A stretch of DNA of 14,987 nt from CAVOBC01 sp963693635 (GTDB taxonomy: Bacteria; Pseudomonadota; Gammaproteobacteria; Pseudomonadales; Azotimanducaceae): NCBI GenBank assembly GCA_963693635.1, contig CAVOBC010000084.1, positions 1 through 14,987 on the forward strand. Direction: 5' to 3'. Made by a program: the position numbers and the translations under genes. The notes under the pieces are model-generated. The model worked only from the letters and a program-made list of their open reading frames with translations. It was not told the DNA's origin and made no database searches. This document shows, piece after piece, positions 6,440 to 13,762 of this stretch. Each line of letters begins with the position of its first letter. The stretch's first letter is position 1.

Positions 6440-7270
6440 ATGGCAGACAAGACCCTGGACCCCGGCGACAGCACAGTGCTGGTCGAGGTCACCGACGGCG
6501 TTGGCGTCATCACCCTTAACCGACCCGAGGCGCGCAACGCGTTCACGCCGGCGATGGGGATCGTCCTTGGCAATGCGCTGGCAATGGTCGAAACCGACCC
6601 GGACGTTCGCTGCGTCGTTCTCACGGGCGCCGGCAAAGGCTTCTGCGCCGGCGGCGACGTCAAGAATATGGCCGAAGAGGGCGACGGCACGGTCGGCAAC
6701 AACACCCTGGACGAAGCGATCCACAAACAGCGGCTCAATCATCGGGCCACGTCCGGCGCGCTCTTTCGCATGCCGAAACCGACCCTGGCGGCACTGCCGG
6801 GCGCAGCCGCTGGTGCGGGTCTCGCCTTCGCCCTCGCCTGCGACATGCGCATCATGGTCAGCTCCGCGGTCATGATGACAGCGTTCAAGAATGTCGGCTT
6901 CTCCGGCGACTACGGCGGCACCTACTTCATGAGTCAGCTCGTGGGCACAGCCAAGGCACGAGAGCTGTACTTCCTGTCGCCACGCATCACGTCGGCGGAT
7001 GCACTGTCACTCGGTCTCACCAACTGGGTTTGCGAGCCAGACGAGCTGATGGATCGAGCCATGACCATTGCTCGCGAACTTGCGGCCGGGCCGACCATTG
7101 CCTTTCGGTACATGAAGGAGAACCTGAACCGCGCGCTCACCTCAGGCGATCTGGATGACTGCATGGACCTCGAGGCGACGCATCACCTGCATTGCGGCCA
7201 AACCGAGGACCATCAGAATGCTGCCAGGGCATTTGTCGAGAAAAAGACACCGGTCTTCAACGGCCGCTAA
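6440..7270 (+). CDS. Enoyl-CoA hydratase/isomerase (crotonase) family protein
   Basis: The 276-residue protein has the crotonase fold, whose members act on acyl-CoA thioesters. The first oxyanion-hole segment FCAGGD is at 68-73 and the second, GAAAGAG, at 121-127, followed by ALACDMRI. Two classical hydratase glutamates (Glu144 and Glu164 in rat mitochondrial crotonase) are not there: the first aligns with Ala129, and no Glu occurs in the second helix (TAFKNVGFSGDYGGTYF). Asp157 in SGDYGG occupies the position of the acid used by several 2-enoyl-CoA isomerases of this superfamily. An isomerase or other acyl-CoA reaction is therefore at least as likely as hydration. An AGGAG Shine-Dalgarno precedes the ATG. 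It is the second gene of a two-gene plus-strand unit and converges on a broken HAD gene. Confidence 0.9.
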   Translation: MADKTLDPGDSTVLVEVTDGVGVITLNRPEARNAFTPAMGIVLGNALAMVETDPDVRCVVLTGAGKGFCAGGDVKNMAEEGDGTVGNNTLDEAIHKQRLNHRATSGALFRMPKPTLAALPGAAAGAGLAFALACDMRIMVSSAVMMTAFKNVGFSGDYGGTYFMSQLVGTAKARELYFLSPRITSADALSLGLTNWVCEPDELMDRAMTIARELAAGPTIAFRYMKENLNRALTSGDLDDCMDLEATHHLHCGQTEDHQNAARAFVEKKTPVFNGR

Positions 7271-7303
7271 GTCCCTGCCCACGGGCGGATCAGATTCGAT
7301 CGC

Positions 7304-7973
7304 TCACGTGCGCTCGCCGGCCAGCAATGCCGCGAGCGAATCGGCACCCTGATCGAGATGGAACTGGCGGGCGTCAATGCCCATCGCTTTCGTGGCACTG
7401 ACATTCGCCGCGCTGTCGTCCACATAGATGATGTCCATGTGACGCCGTTCGGGTGGCACCTTGAGCGTATTGATGACGTGCCGAAAGAAGCCCGCTGCGG
7501 GTTTGGACTCGCCGATCTCGCAAGAGGCAGAAATGCGGTCAAAGCACTGCCCATAACCAAGCGCTTGTTGCATGAAGTGGAGACGGGTCGACTGCTGGTT
7601 CGTCGCGAGAAAGACGTGCCAGCCCCCCTCCGCAACTGATCGACCAGCGCGAGCACATCCGCGTCGGGCTCAATCTGGGACCAGATTGCGCAAGCGTCGT
7701 CGAAACTCGCTGCGCTGCCCCACTCGGCGAGCAACGCCTCGATCGCCCGACGCAATCCCGTGCCCAACGTGTCGGGTGAGGTCAAGAAGGGGCGCTCCAC
7801 AGCGAACACGGCTTGTGCAAAAGCGTCACCGCGAGCACCGCCGCCCGCCGCCGGTTGACACACAGGGCAGGGGGGCGATCAATCAGCGCGCCCCCCTTCC
7901 GCCGCCAGTTCTCAGGTTGGCGCTGGATGACGCCATCGGCATCGAGCACCAGCGAACGCGGTTGATCATTCAC
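7304..7973 (-). pseudogene. HAD-superfamily hydrolase, split by two frameshifts
   Basis: Three minus-strand segments join into one HAD phosphatase-like protein of about 220 residues. The first begins with GTG at 7973 and holds motif I (LVLDADGVIQ, the DxD nucleophile pair). The second, in another frame, reads GDAFAQAVFAVERPFLT through IEPDADVLALVDQLRR. The third carries motif II (FLATNQQ), motif III (GESKPAAGFF) and motif IV (IIYVDDSAANV) and ends at TGA 7304. The first frame change lies somewhere in about 7820-7896, which contains G6 (7870-7875) and C6 (7891-7896). The second is repaired by one extra base in the C6 run 7623-7628. All HAD motifs are intact, so the decay is recent or the lesions are sequence errors. 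No substrate can be named. Confidence 0.8.
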
Positions 7974-8042
7974 GGTAGAGCGTCCGATTAGCAGAAGAAG
8001 CGATCCGGGATACCCGCCACGAACACGAACAGGAACACGACG

Positions 8043-8648
8043 TCACTCCGAAGCTTGCCGACGTCCCAACACGAACCAGTCGACGAACACCAGATTCGGC
8101 ACCCAACACGACCAGGCAACCACCGGATAGAAGACCGCAAAGGGAATGCCGGCACCTTCCGCAACGCCGAGTTGAATACGCAACGTCACGGCCACAAACG
8201 CGAGCGCATAGTTGCGAACCATTCACTGCCGGTGACGCGCTACGTCGCCCCGCCGAATCGCCAGGTACGCTCGCCAGCCACTCCACAAAAAACAGATCGC
8301 CAGGCCCGCGAAGCCGACACGGCCGACGAGTCCACCGTCGGCATTGAGTGAGAGCGCGAGGCCCCGAGGCCCCCGACAAGCGCAAGGATCAGATAAGTGC
8401 GGCCCATCCACCGGTGGACGTGGGGCCAGTTCCGCGCAAGGCAGAGACAAACTGAAATCCGCCCAATATCAGGAGCGTGCCACCACCAAGGACGTGGGCC
8501 GTACTGCTGATTGGCGTCAGCGCAAACCTTGCGTGAAAAACCGAGTCACCCGTCAGCCCCATCTGGAACACATACGCTAGAGCCCGATCGGTATGGCGAG
8601 AAGGATGACGACAAAGGACGTTGCGCGTGCAACCAAGGAGAACCTCAC
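8043..8648 (-). pseudogene. DUF2306-like multi-pass membrane protein, four lesions
   Basis: Joined segments give a membrane protein of about 200 residues resembling the DUF2306 family, whose role is unknown. A GTG at 8648 starts 23 residues of the first membrane helix (FVVILLAIPIGL) and then meets TAG at 8577-8579. In the next frame YVFQMGLTGDSVFHARFAL leads to GGGTLLILGGFQFVSALRG. A frameshift near 8424-8438 gives NWPHVHRWMGRTYLILALVGG. Another in the C4 run 8362-8365 gives LALSLNADGGLVGRVGFAGLA and GWRAYLAIRRGDVARHRQ. A TGA (8223-8225) then interrupts the frame where Trp of the HRQW motif is expected, and MVRNYALAFVAVTLR continues in the same frame to TGA at 8043. The first three lesions are each repaired by one added base. 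Family assignment is from memory of the motif pattern. Confidence 0.7.
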
Positions 8649-8707
8649 TTCGTTCGTTTGTGTTGTAGATGAAACCGGCATGGCGATTGTCCCGGGTACA
8701 ACCCGTT

Positions 8708-8850
8708 CTAATCCTTGACGCTAACCACGGACGATTGGTTTGCATCGGGTCGCTGTACGACGCAAAAGAGATTGCCGTCAGGATCTTCCAACAAGTCCGC
8801 ACCAGGGGAATAGCGCCATGGACAGGGTTTGGCACCGAGCGCCACCCGTC
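8708..8850 (-). pseudogene. VOC/glyoxalase-like C-terminal remnant
   Basis: On the minus strand the last ~45 codons before TAG (8708-8710) read ALGAKPCPWRYSPG, then ADLLEDPDGNLFCVVQRPD and a short tail. ALGAKP followed by EDPDGNLFCVV is the characteristic end of vicinal-oxygen-chelate proteins (glyoxalase/bleomycin-resistance type); the Glu in LLEDP is a position that often binds metal or shapes the site. Upstream the frame meets stops by about 8850, and no N-terminal VOC half is recognised before the divergent SDR begins. It is a truncated or badly frameshifted gene. The left boundary is exact; the right one is approximate. Confidence 0.5.
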
Positions 8851-8916
8851 GATCAACCTACGGTCAAAGTTACAGGTAACCGATCGAGACGCACAAGAAC
8901 CTCCGTTGACGGCCGC

Positions 8917-9800
8917 ATGCGGGCAAGGTGGTATCGTCAGGATCGGGTTCAACAACTTCACGAACGACGTATAGCGACTCCACTTGAAGGTAAGGTTGCA
9001 CTCGTAACCGGCACCAGCCGAGGCGTCGGCAAGGGCATCGCGCTTGGCCTCGGTGAAGCGGGCGCAACGGTCTACATTACCGCTCGCACGACCGCGGAAG
9101 GTACATCGGCCGCGAAGCTGCCCGGAACGATCCATGCAACGGCCGCTGAGGTTGATGCGATCGGCGGCCACGGCATCGCCATCCAGTACGATCACCGGGA
9201 CGACGCGCAGGTGAGCCAGGTGTTCGGCACGATCGCCAGCGCGCATGGGCGCCTCGACATCCTCGTCAACAACGTCAGGGGCGGGTACGAACATTACTCC
9301 GACAGCACGAACTTCTTCCAGGAGACCGGTTTCTGGACCATGCCGCTATCGCGCTGGGATTCCATGTTCGATGCGGGCGTGCGTGCCCAGTACACGGCGA
9401 GCGCGCTGGCGGTGCCGATGATGGGGGCAGGCGGTCTTATTGTGAATCTGTCGTTCTTCGCCGCCAGTCGCAGTGATCGCGGCGTCATCTACCGCACCGC
9501 GAAACGTGCCTCAGATCACATGGCCGCTTGTATGGCCTTTGAACTGCAGGACCTGGGGATTGCCGCAGTTTCTCTCTACCCGGGCTCGTCCGAACAGAAT
9601 CGGTACTGAATGCCGGTTTTGACCTGGCCAACTCAGAATCGCCCCGGTTCATTGGACGCGCGGTCTCCGCGCTCGCGACCGACCCGGAGCTAATGGTGCA
9701 ATCTGGCAAGGTACTGATTGTCGCCCAACTGGCCCGACAGTACGGATTCACGGACATTGATGGCACCCAGCCGGAGCCGCTGACCGACGAGATGATCTAG
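8917..9800 (+). pseudogene. DHRS1-like SDR, frameshifted, start codon doubtful
   Basis: This is an SDR of about 275 residues resembling the DHRS1 group. The SDR fold starts at PLEGKVALVTGTSRGVG (about 8977 on), with LDILVNNVRGG, NLSFFAAS and YRTAK as the Ser/Tyr/Lys catalytic region. At 9579-9585 the frame breaks: adding one base in the G run 9582-9584 turns the ending into SLYPGLVRTE and continues for about 70 codons (SESPRFIGRAVSALATDPEL, then SGKVLIVAQLARQYGF) to TAG 9798-9800. Without repair the product ends early at 9609 and lacks the C-terminal part. The start is unclear: the ATG at 8917 adds 18 residues without family similarity, and the natural site ahead of ATPLEGK is an ATA (8971-8973). 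Neither has a good Shine-Dalgarno. Confidence 0.75.
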
Positions 9801-9879
9801 CGGCGAGCCGATCTGGTAAATACTCGACCATGGGTCCTCCCTGGTGGGCCGATACAATCCGCTTTAAAAACCGGTCAAC

Positions 9880-11478
9880 TCAACGCGACGCGTCCTCAAG
9901 GACAAAGCGCGCGCCCTTTTCCGCAATCATCACAGTCGGCGCGTTGGTATTGCCAGACGTGATGGTCGGCATGATAGACGCGTCGATCACGCGAAGACCC
10001 GTCAGCCCGTGCACCGAGAGCTGGTCGCTGACGACGGCCTGACCGTCGCTGCCCATCTTGCAGGTGCTGACGGGGTGGAAGATCGTCGTGCCCAGGTCAC
10101 CGGCGGCCTTGTGCAACTCCTCATCGGTCGCCACCTGCGACCCCGGCAGATACTCACGTGGATTAAAACGCGCAAGCGCCTTCGCCGCCATGATGCGCCG
10201 GGTGAAGCGCAGCCCCTCAACAGCGATCTCCAGATCCTCCGGCGTCGACAGATAATTCAGTGTGATGGCCGGGGCGACATCCGGGTCTGTGCTGCGGATG
10301 CGCACATGGCCACGACTCGACGGCCGCAAGTTGCATACCGATGGCGTTATGGCATTAAAGTCATGTAGCGGCGCACCGAATCGATCGAGCGACAGCGGTT
10401 GCACGTGCCACTCCATGTTCGCTGATGGTTGCCCGGGGTCACTGCGCGCAAATGCACCCAATTGTGATGGCGGCATTGTGAGCGGGCCAGTCTTGAACAG
10501 CAGATACTCAAGGCCCATCGCGGCTTTTCCGATCAGCGAGTTCGCCCGCTGGTTCAGCGTCACCGTGTTGTCTACCTGATAGATGCAGCGCACCTGCAGA
10601 TGGTCCTGCAGATTCTCGCCCACGCCCGGCAGATCGTGCAGAACCGGAATGCCCTGGCTGGAAAGAAGGTCACCGGCGCCGATGCCAGAGAGCTGCAGAA
10701 TTTTCGGCGAGCCGATCGAACCCGCCGACAGAATGATCTCGCGCCGCGCCGAGAACGTCTCATCACCCGACGTCAGACTGACATCGACACTGGTCGCGTG
10801 CCGGCCGTTGAGATTGAGCTTTGCGACCGTCGCATCAGTAACCACCGTCAAATTGGGCCGCCCCCGCGCCGGGTCGAGAAACGCTCGCACCGCGCTCCAG
10901 CGCGTGCCCCTGCACTGGTTCATGTGAAAGTAGGCGTTGCCAAAGTTGTCACCGCGATTGAACTCATCAACCTTGGGGATGCCGCACTCTTCGGCAGCGT
11001 CGCGCCACGCGTCCAGAATCTCCCAGTTGACCCGGCGTTCTTCAACCCGTAGCTCGCCACCCGCACCGTGGAATTCATCGGCGCCATGGACGAAGTCCTC
11101 TGACTGCCGGAAAACCGGCAACACGTCGTCCCAGGACCAGCCCTGATTGCCCAACTGCGCCCAGTGATCGTAATCGCTTGCTTGGCCGCGCATGTAGACC
11201 ATGGCATTAATCGAGGAGCAACCGCCAAGCACCTTGCCGCGCGCATACCCGATCGAGCGCCCGTTCAGCCCCGGGTCCGGCTCAATTTCATAGCACCAGT
11301 CTGTTCGCGGATTGCCAATCGTGTACAGATACCCAACCGGAATATTGATCCAGAAGTAGTTGTCCTTGCCCCCGGCCTCCAGCAGCAACACCTGGTGTTC
11401 ACCTGATGCGGACAGGCGATTGGCGAGGACGCAACCCGCCGTGCCAGCGCCGACAATGATGTAGTCGTACTCTTTCAT
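9880..11478 (-). CDS. GMC family FAD oxidoreductase (choline/alcohol dehydrogenase-like)
   Basis: The 532-residue protein is a complete glucose-methanol-choline oxidoreductase, which oxidises alcohols to aldehydes or ketones with FAD. The Rossmann motif VGAGTAGC is at 9-16, with Glu34 (LLLEAGG) binding ribose. GMC signature 1 (GKVLGGCSSINAMVYMRG) spans 81-98, and signature 2 contains SAGSIGSPKILQLSGIG at about 257-273. The C-terminal active-site pair is His at about 468 (FHPVSTCKMG) and Asn510 (SGNTNAPT), followed by a conserved AEKGA. There is no signal peptide, so the protein should be cytoplasmic or membrane-peripheral. The sequence resembles the choline dehydrogenase/alkJ branch, but no bet gene is nearby, so a medium-chain, aromatic or terpenoid alcohol is more plausible than choline. 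It is the last gene of the minus-strand operon, 29 bp after the serine hydrolase. Confidence 0.93.
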   Translation of the reverse strand: MKEYDYIIVGAGTAGCVLANRLSASGEHQVLLLEAGGKDNYFWINIPVGYLYTIGNPRTDWCYEIEPDPGLNGRSIGYARGKVLGGCSSINAMVYMRGQASDYDHWAQLGNQGWSWDDVLPVFRQSEDFVHGADEFHGAGGELRVEERRVNWEILDAWRDAAEECGIPKVDEFNRGDNFGNAYFHMNQCRGTRWSAVRAFLDPARGRPNLTVVTDATVAKLNLNGRHATSVDVSLTSGDETFSARREIILSAGSIGSPKILQLSGIGAGDLLSSQGIPVLHDLPGVGENLQDHLQVRCIYQVDNTVTLNQRANSLIGKAAMGLEYLLFKTGPLTMPPSQLGAFARSDPGQPSANMEWHVQPLSLDRFGAPLHDFNAITPSVCNLRPSSRGHVRIRSTDPDVAPAITLNYLSTPEDLEIAVEGLRFTRRIMAAKALARFNPREYLPGSQVATDEELHKAAGDLGTTIFHPVSTCKMGSDGQAVVSDQLSVHGLTGLRVIDASIMPTITSGNTNAPTVMIAEKGARFVLEDASR

Positions 11479-11507
11479 TCGTTTGTTCGCGCGTCTGTTC
11501 GCCGCCG

Positions 11508-12545
11508 TCAGGCGGTGATAGCGGCAATGGTCCGATCAACGATGTCAGCCGGATTGGCGGCCCAACGGGTCACCACGACCAACTCATGCTCCGGCACGAC
11601 ACAGACGACATTGCCGCCTGCACCCTGTGCCGCAAAGGCGCGATCGGAGGCGTTTTTGAACGCGGCTCTGCCCGGATTCAACCACCACATATAACCGTAG
11701 CTTTGTTGGTGGGGACACGGTGTCATCGCTTCTGCGAGGAACGCCCGGCTGATCAACTGCTTGCCTTCACATTCGCCGCCGCGGCACAGCAACCCACCGA
11801 AGCGCGCATGATCTCGTGCTGATATCCATAGGCCACCACCCCAGTGGCCACCACCCGGTACCGAGGGCATGGACTCGCCATCGATGTCGACCCACGCGTT
11901 GTCGTACGGATGCCACTCCCAGGTGTCAGACGCGCCGATCGGATCCATGATTTCGCGCTTCAGCACCGCCGGCAGGGGCTCACGCCAGACCTGCAGGCCG
12001 GCAAAGCCAAGCATGTTCACGCGGACATCGTTGTACTCCCAGAACGTGCCCGGGGCATGCATCAAACGCACCTCACCTTTGTTGCCCGCGCCCGCTTCGC
12101 CTCTCGCCACCGATCGATTGTGGTCAATCGAGTCGGGGATGCCAAACAACGTGCCGGACCACTCACTTGTCTGTTGCAGCAGGTGTTGCCACGTGATCGC
12201 ACCATTGTGCTCGGACGCGAACCAGTCACCAGACACGTAGTCGGCAACCCGGTCCGTAACTGATGTGATCAGACCTCGATCGAGCGCGAGTCCAATGCAC
12301 GTCGACAGATAACTCTTGGTTGCGCTGAACGTCATGTCGACCCGGTCGACGTCCCCCCACTCGACCACGGTCTCGCCAGCGACAGTGGCCATGCCGGCGG
12401 CGCCGCCCCGTTCCTTCGTCGGTCCGATCGGCCGGTTATGCGGCGGCTGATCATTTGCCGCAACCATCGTCGAAACGTCGGTCGGCCAGTCGATTTCGGT
12501 CGCGACTGCATGGCGGGCTACGTCGGCGAGCGCTGCGTCTGTCAT
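11508..12545 (-). CDS. Beta-lactamase-fold serine hydrolase (class C / family VIII esterase-like)
   Basis: The 345-residue protein belongs to the beta-lactamase-related serine hydrolases (S12 / esterase family VIII). The SxxK motif is SATK at 74-77, so Ser74 is the predicted nucleophile and Lys77 the base. The tyrosine motif appears as YND at 171-173 (family usually YSN/YxN), preceded by HAPGTFWE. GGGHWGGGLWISARDHARFG is the conserved central segment, and the glycine motif QGAGGN near the C-terminus replaces the KTG of true lactamases. No signal peptide is seen, unlike secreted beta-lactamases and penicillin-binding proteins, so an intracellular ester- or lactone-cleaving role is more likely than antibiotic resistance. 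The ATG overlaps the MaoC stop by ATGA (12542-12545), and the GMC oxidoreductase follows after 29 bp. Confidence 0.88.
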   Translation of the reverse strand: MTDAALADVARHAVATEIDWPTDVSTMVAANDQPPHNRPIGPTKERGGAAGMATVAGETVVEWGDVDRVDMTFSATKSYLSTCIGLALDRGLITSVTDRVADYVSGDWFASEHNGAITWQHLLQQTSEWSGTLFGIPDSIDHNRSVARGEAGAGNKGEVRLMHAPGTFWEYNDVRVNMLGFAGLQVWREPLPAVLKREIMDPIGASDTWEWHPYDNAWVDIDGESMPSVPGGGHWGGGLWISARDHARFGGLLCRGGECEGKQLISRAFLAEAMTPCPHQQSYGYMWWLNPGRAAFKNASDRAFAAQGAGGNVVCVVPEHELVVVTRWAANPADIVDRTIAAITA

Positions 12546-13420
12546 GCGGTTTTGAATTCAAAATACGCGTTGGAGACGACCGTCTTGTCACCCACCCGCG
12601 CCTCGAAGACAACGCGCCCGGGACCGTCGTTCCAGGCGAGGACACTCAGCGTGTCACCCAGAAAGACGGGCGATGAGAAGCGCACCTTGATCTTGCCGAA
12701 GCGGCTCACATCACCGCCACAGATCTCACCGAGCAACAGATGTGCACAATGACCAAAGGTGCAGAGACCGTGCAGGATGGGCTCATCGAAGCCGCCAAAC
12801 TTCGCCGATTCCGGGTCGATGTGCAGCGGATTGTAGTCGCCAGACAGGCGATAGACGTGTGCCTGATTGTCGAGTATTTCGGCTACCGCCGTGTAATCCG
12901 GTGCGCTGTCCGGCACCGTGATCTTGGCCGAATATGTCTCCCCGGAGCCCTCAAACGGCTCGATATCCCCTAGCGCCGCCACGCCGCGCCGGAACGAACC
13001 GCTGACCATCTTGACGCAAACATCGCCATCGGCATCAACCACTTCGCTTTCTGACTCGACAAAGCCGTTGCCCTTGCCGCGCGGATGAATACCGACCAGC
13101 CGCGAGCGACATTTGACCTCGCCGGAAAGCGGCAGCGGCTTGACCATCTCGAGATAGCGCTCCGCGTCAATGGTAAGCGGGCCCGGTGAGTTGGGCACAT
13201 GATCATTCGACATCGGCACGCCGACCCCGCCCCAGCGAATCGGGAAGGTGGGGAACACCGCGAAGTCCGGATGCCGCTCGTACACGCACGACAGATCACG
13301 CGTGCCAATGCCAACGGCATACAGTAAAACGTCGCGTTGATCGTAACTGATCGAGATGGGGTCGCCCCACGGGCCCGGTTCGCCGCCCGGCAGTGCGGCC
13401 TGTGCGTTATAAGTTGCCAT
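12542..13420 (-). CDS. MaoC/hydratase-2 family double-hotdog enoyl-CoA hydratase
   Basis: The 292-residue protein has the double-hotdog layout of the type 2 (R-specific) enoyl-CoA hydratases related to the hydratase domain of peroxisomal multifunctional enzyme 2. The C-terminal half carries the complete hydratase-2 motif YRLSGDYNPLHIDP (190-203), with Asp195 and His200 as catalytic pair, then GFDEPILHGLCTFG (210-223). The N-terminal half (about 10-150) is the degenerate hotdog that accommodates bulky acyl chains. It would hydrate a trans-2-enoyl-CoA to a (3R)-hydroxyacyl-CoA; such enzymes serve fatty, branched and steroid side-chain catabolism. AGAGGG precedes the ATG at about 10 bases. It is the first gene of the operon and is translationally coupled to the serine hydrolase. 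Confidence 0.92.
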   Translation of the reverse strand: MATYNAQAALPGGEPGPWGDPISISYDQRDVLLYAVGIGTRDLSCVYERHPDFAVFPTFPIRWGGVGVPMSNDHVPNSPGPLTIDAERYLEMVKPLPLSGEVKCRSRLVGIHPRGKGNGFVESESEVVDADGDVCVKMVSGSFRRGVAALGDIEPFEGSGETYSAKITVPDSAPDYTAVAEILDNQAHVYRLSGDYNPLHIDPESAKFGGFDEPILHGLCTFGHCAHLLLGEICGGDVSRFGKIKVRFSSPVFLGDTLSVLAWNDGPGRVVFEARVGDKTVVSNAYFEFKTA

Positions 13421-13449
13421 TGAATTTATCCCTCTGCTCGGTTGTCTAC

Positions 13450-13488
13450 GGTCCCAGGACCATGATTGACGTGCGCCGCCAGGCGCAC
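13450..13488 (-). promoter_or_regulatory. Inverted repeat plus GC hairpin in the MaoC leader
   Basis: Two dyads stand 30-70 bases upstream of the MaoC ATG. One is GGTCC/GGACC, with 5-bp arms around CA (13450-13461). The other is GTGCGCC/GGCGCAC, with 7-bp arms around a four-base loop (13471-13488). Both are perfect. They may be an operator and a 5' UTR stem-loop; which one, if either, is functional is unknown. Confidence 0.4.
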
Positions 13489-13612
13489 TGTCAGAACGTC
13501 ACGCACCTTGCCACACGACCGGGGGAGGCGCAAAAACACTATTGGCCGGGCGGCACCTGCGGCTACCAACGGCTACCCACCCGCTGCCAGACCGCTGAGG
13601 GTGCTGAAAGTC

Positions 13613-13648
13613 ATGCCAAGAGCTGGCATCAAGAGCTGGCATGAAGAG
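13613..13648. repeat. 13-bp direct repeat with overlapping hairpin
   Basis: AAGAGCTGGCATC (13618-13630) is followed directly by AAGAGCTGGCATG (13631-13643) and a partial AAGAG. ATGCCA (13613-13618) pairs with TGGCAT (13624-13629) across a five-base loop. This is a short slippage-type repeat in non-coding DNA. Confidence 0.7.
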
Positions 13649-13762
13649 AGTGCTCGCCTGCTCATCCCGGAGAGACCGCACGCCTTTTTGGCGGGCGGGT
13701 ATTTCGCCGCAACCAGCAGCCGCCTGATGTGCATGCCTCTCGACTATTCTGGTTCTCTCCGA

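Larger units (their letters stand above)
13421..13762. other. Intergenic region upstream of the MaoC operon
   Basis: These 342 bp lie between the amidohydrolase stop (transcribed toward here) and the MaoC start, so they should hold the operon promoter. Frames crossing it show no known domain. Visible structures are an inverted repeat GGTCC-CA-GGACC (13450-13461), a 7-bp GC hairpin (13471-13488), and a short direct repeat with an overlapping hairpin (13613-13648). No convincing promoter hexamers or T-rich terminator could be chosen by eye. Confidence 0.5.

Noticed and set aside
7304..7973. Programmed ribosomal frameshifting in the HAD gene
   Set aside because: There is no slippery heptamer with downstream structure, two shifts would be needed, and neighbouring unrelated genes carry the same kind of lesion.
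8389..9294. A 301-residue minus-strand open frame read as one protein
   Set aside because: It is a chance fusion: the right part is antisense to the SDR, the middle runs out of frame through the VOC remnant, and only the last ~60 residues belong to the DUF2306-like protein.
11508..12545. Antibiotic-resistance beta-lactamase
   Set aside because: No signal peptide, no KTG motif and an atypical YND. Context is catabolic, so esterase-like function is more likely.
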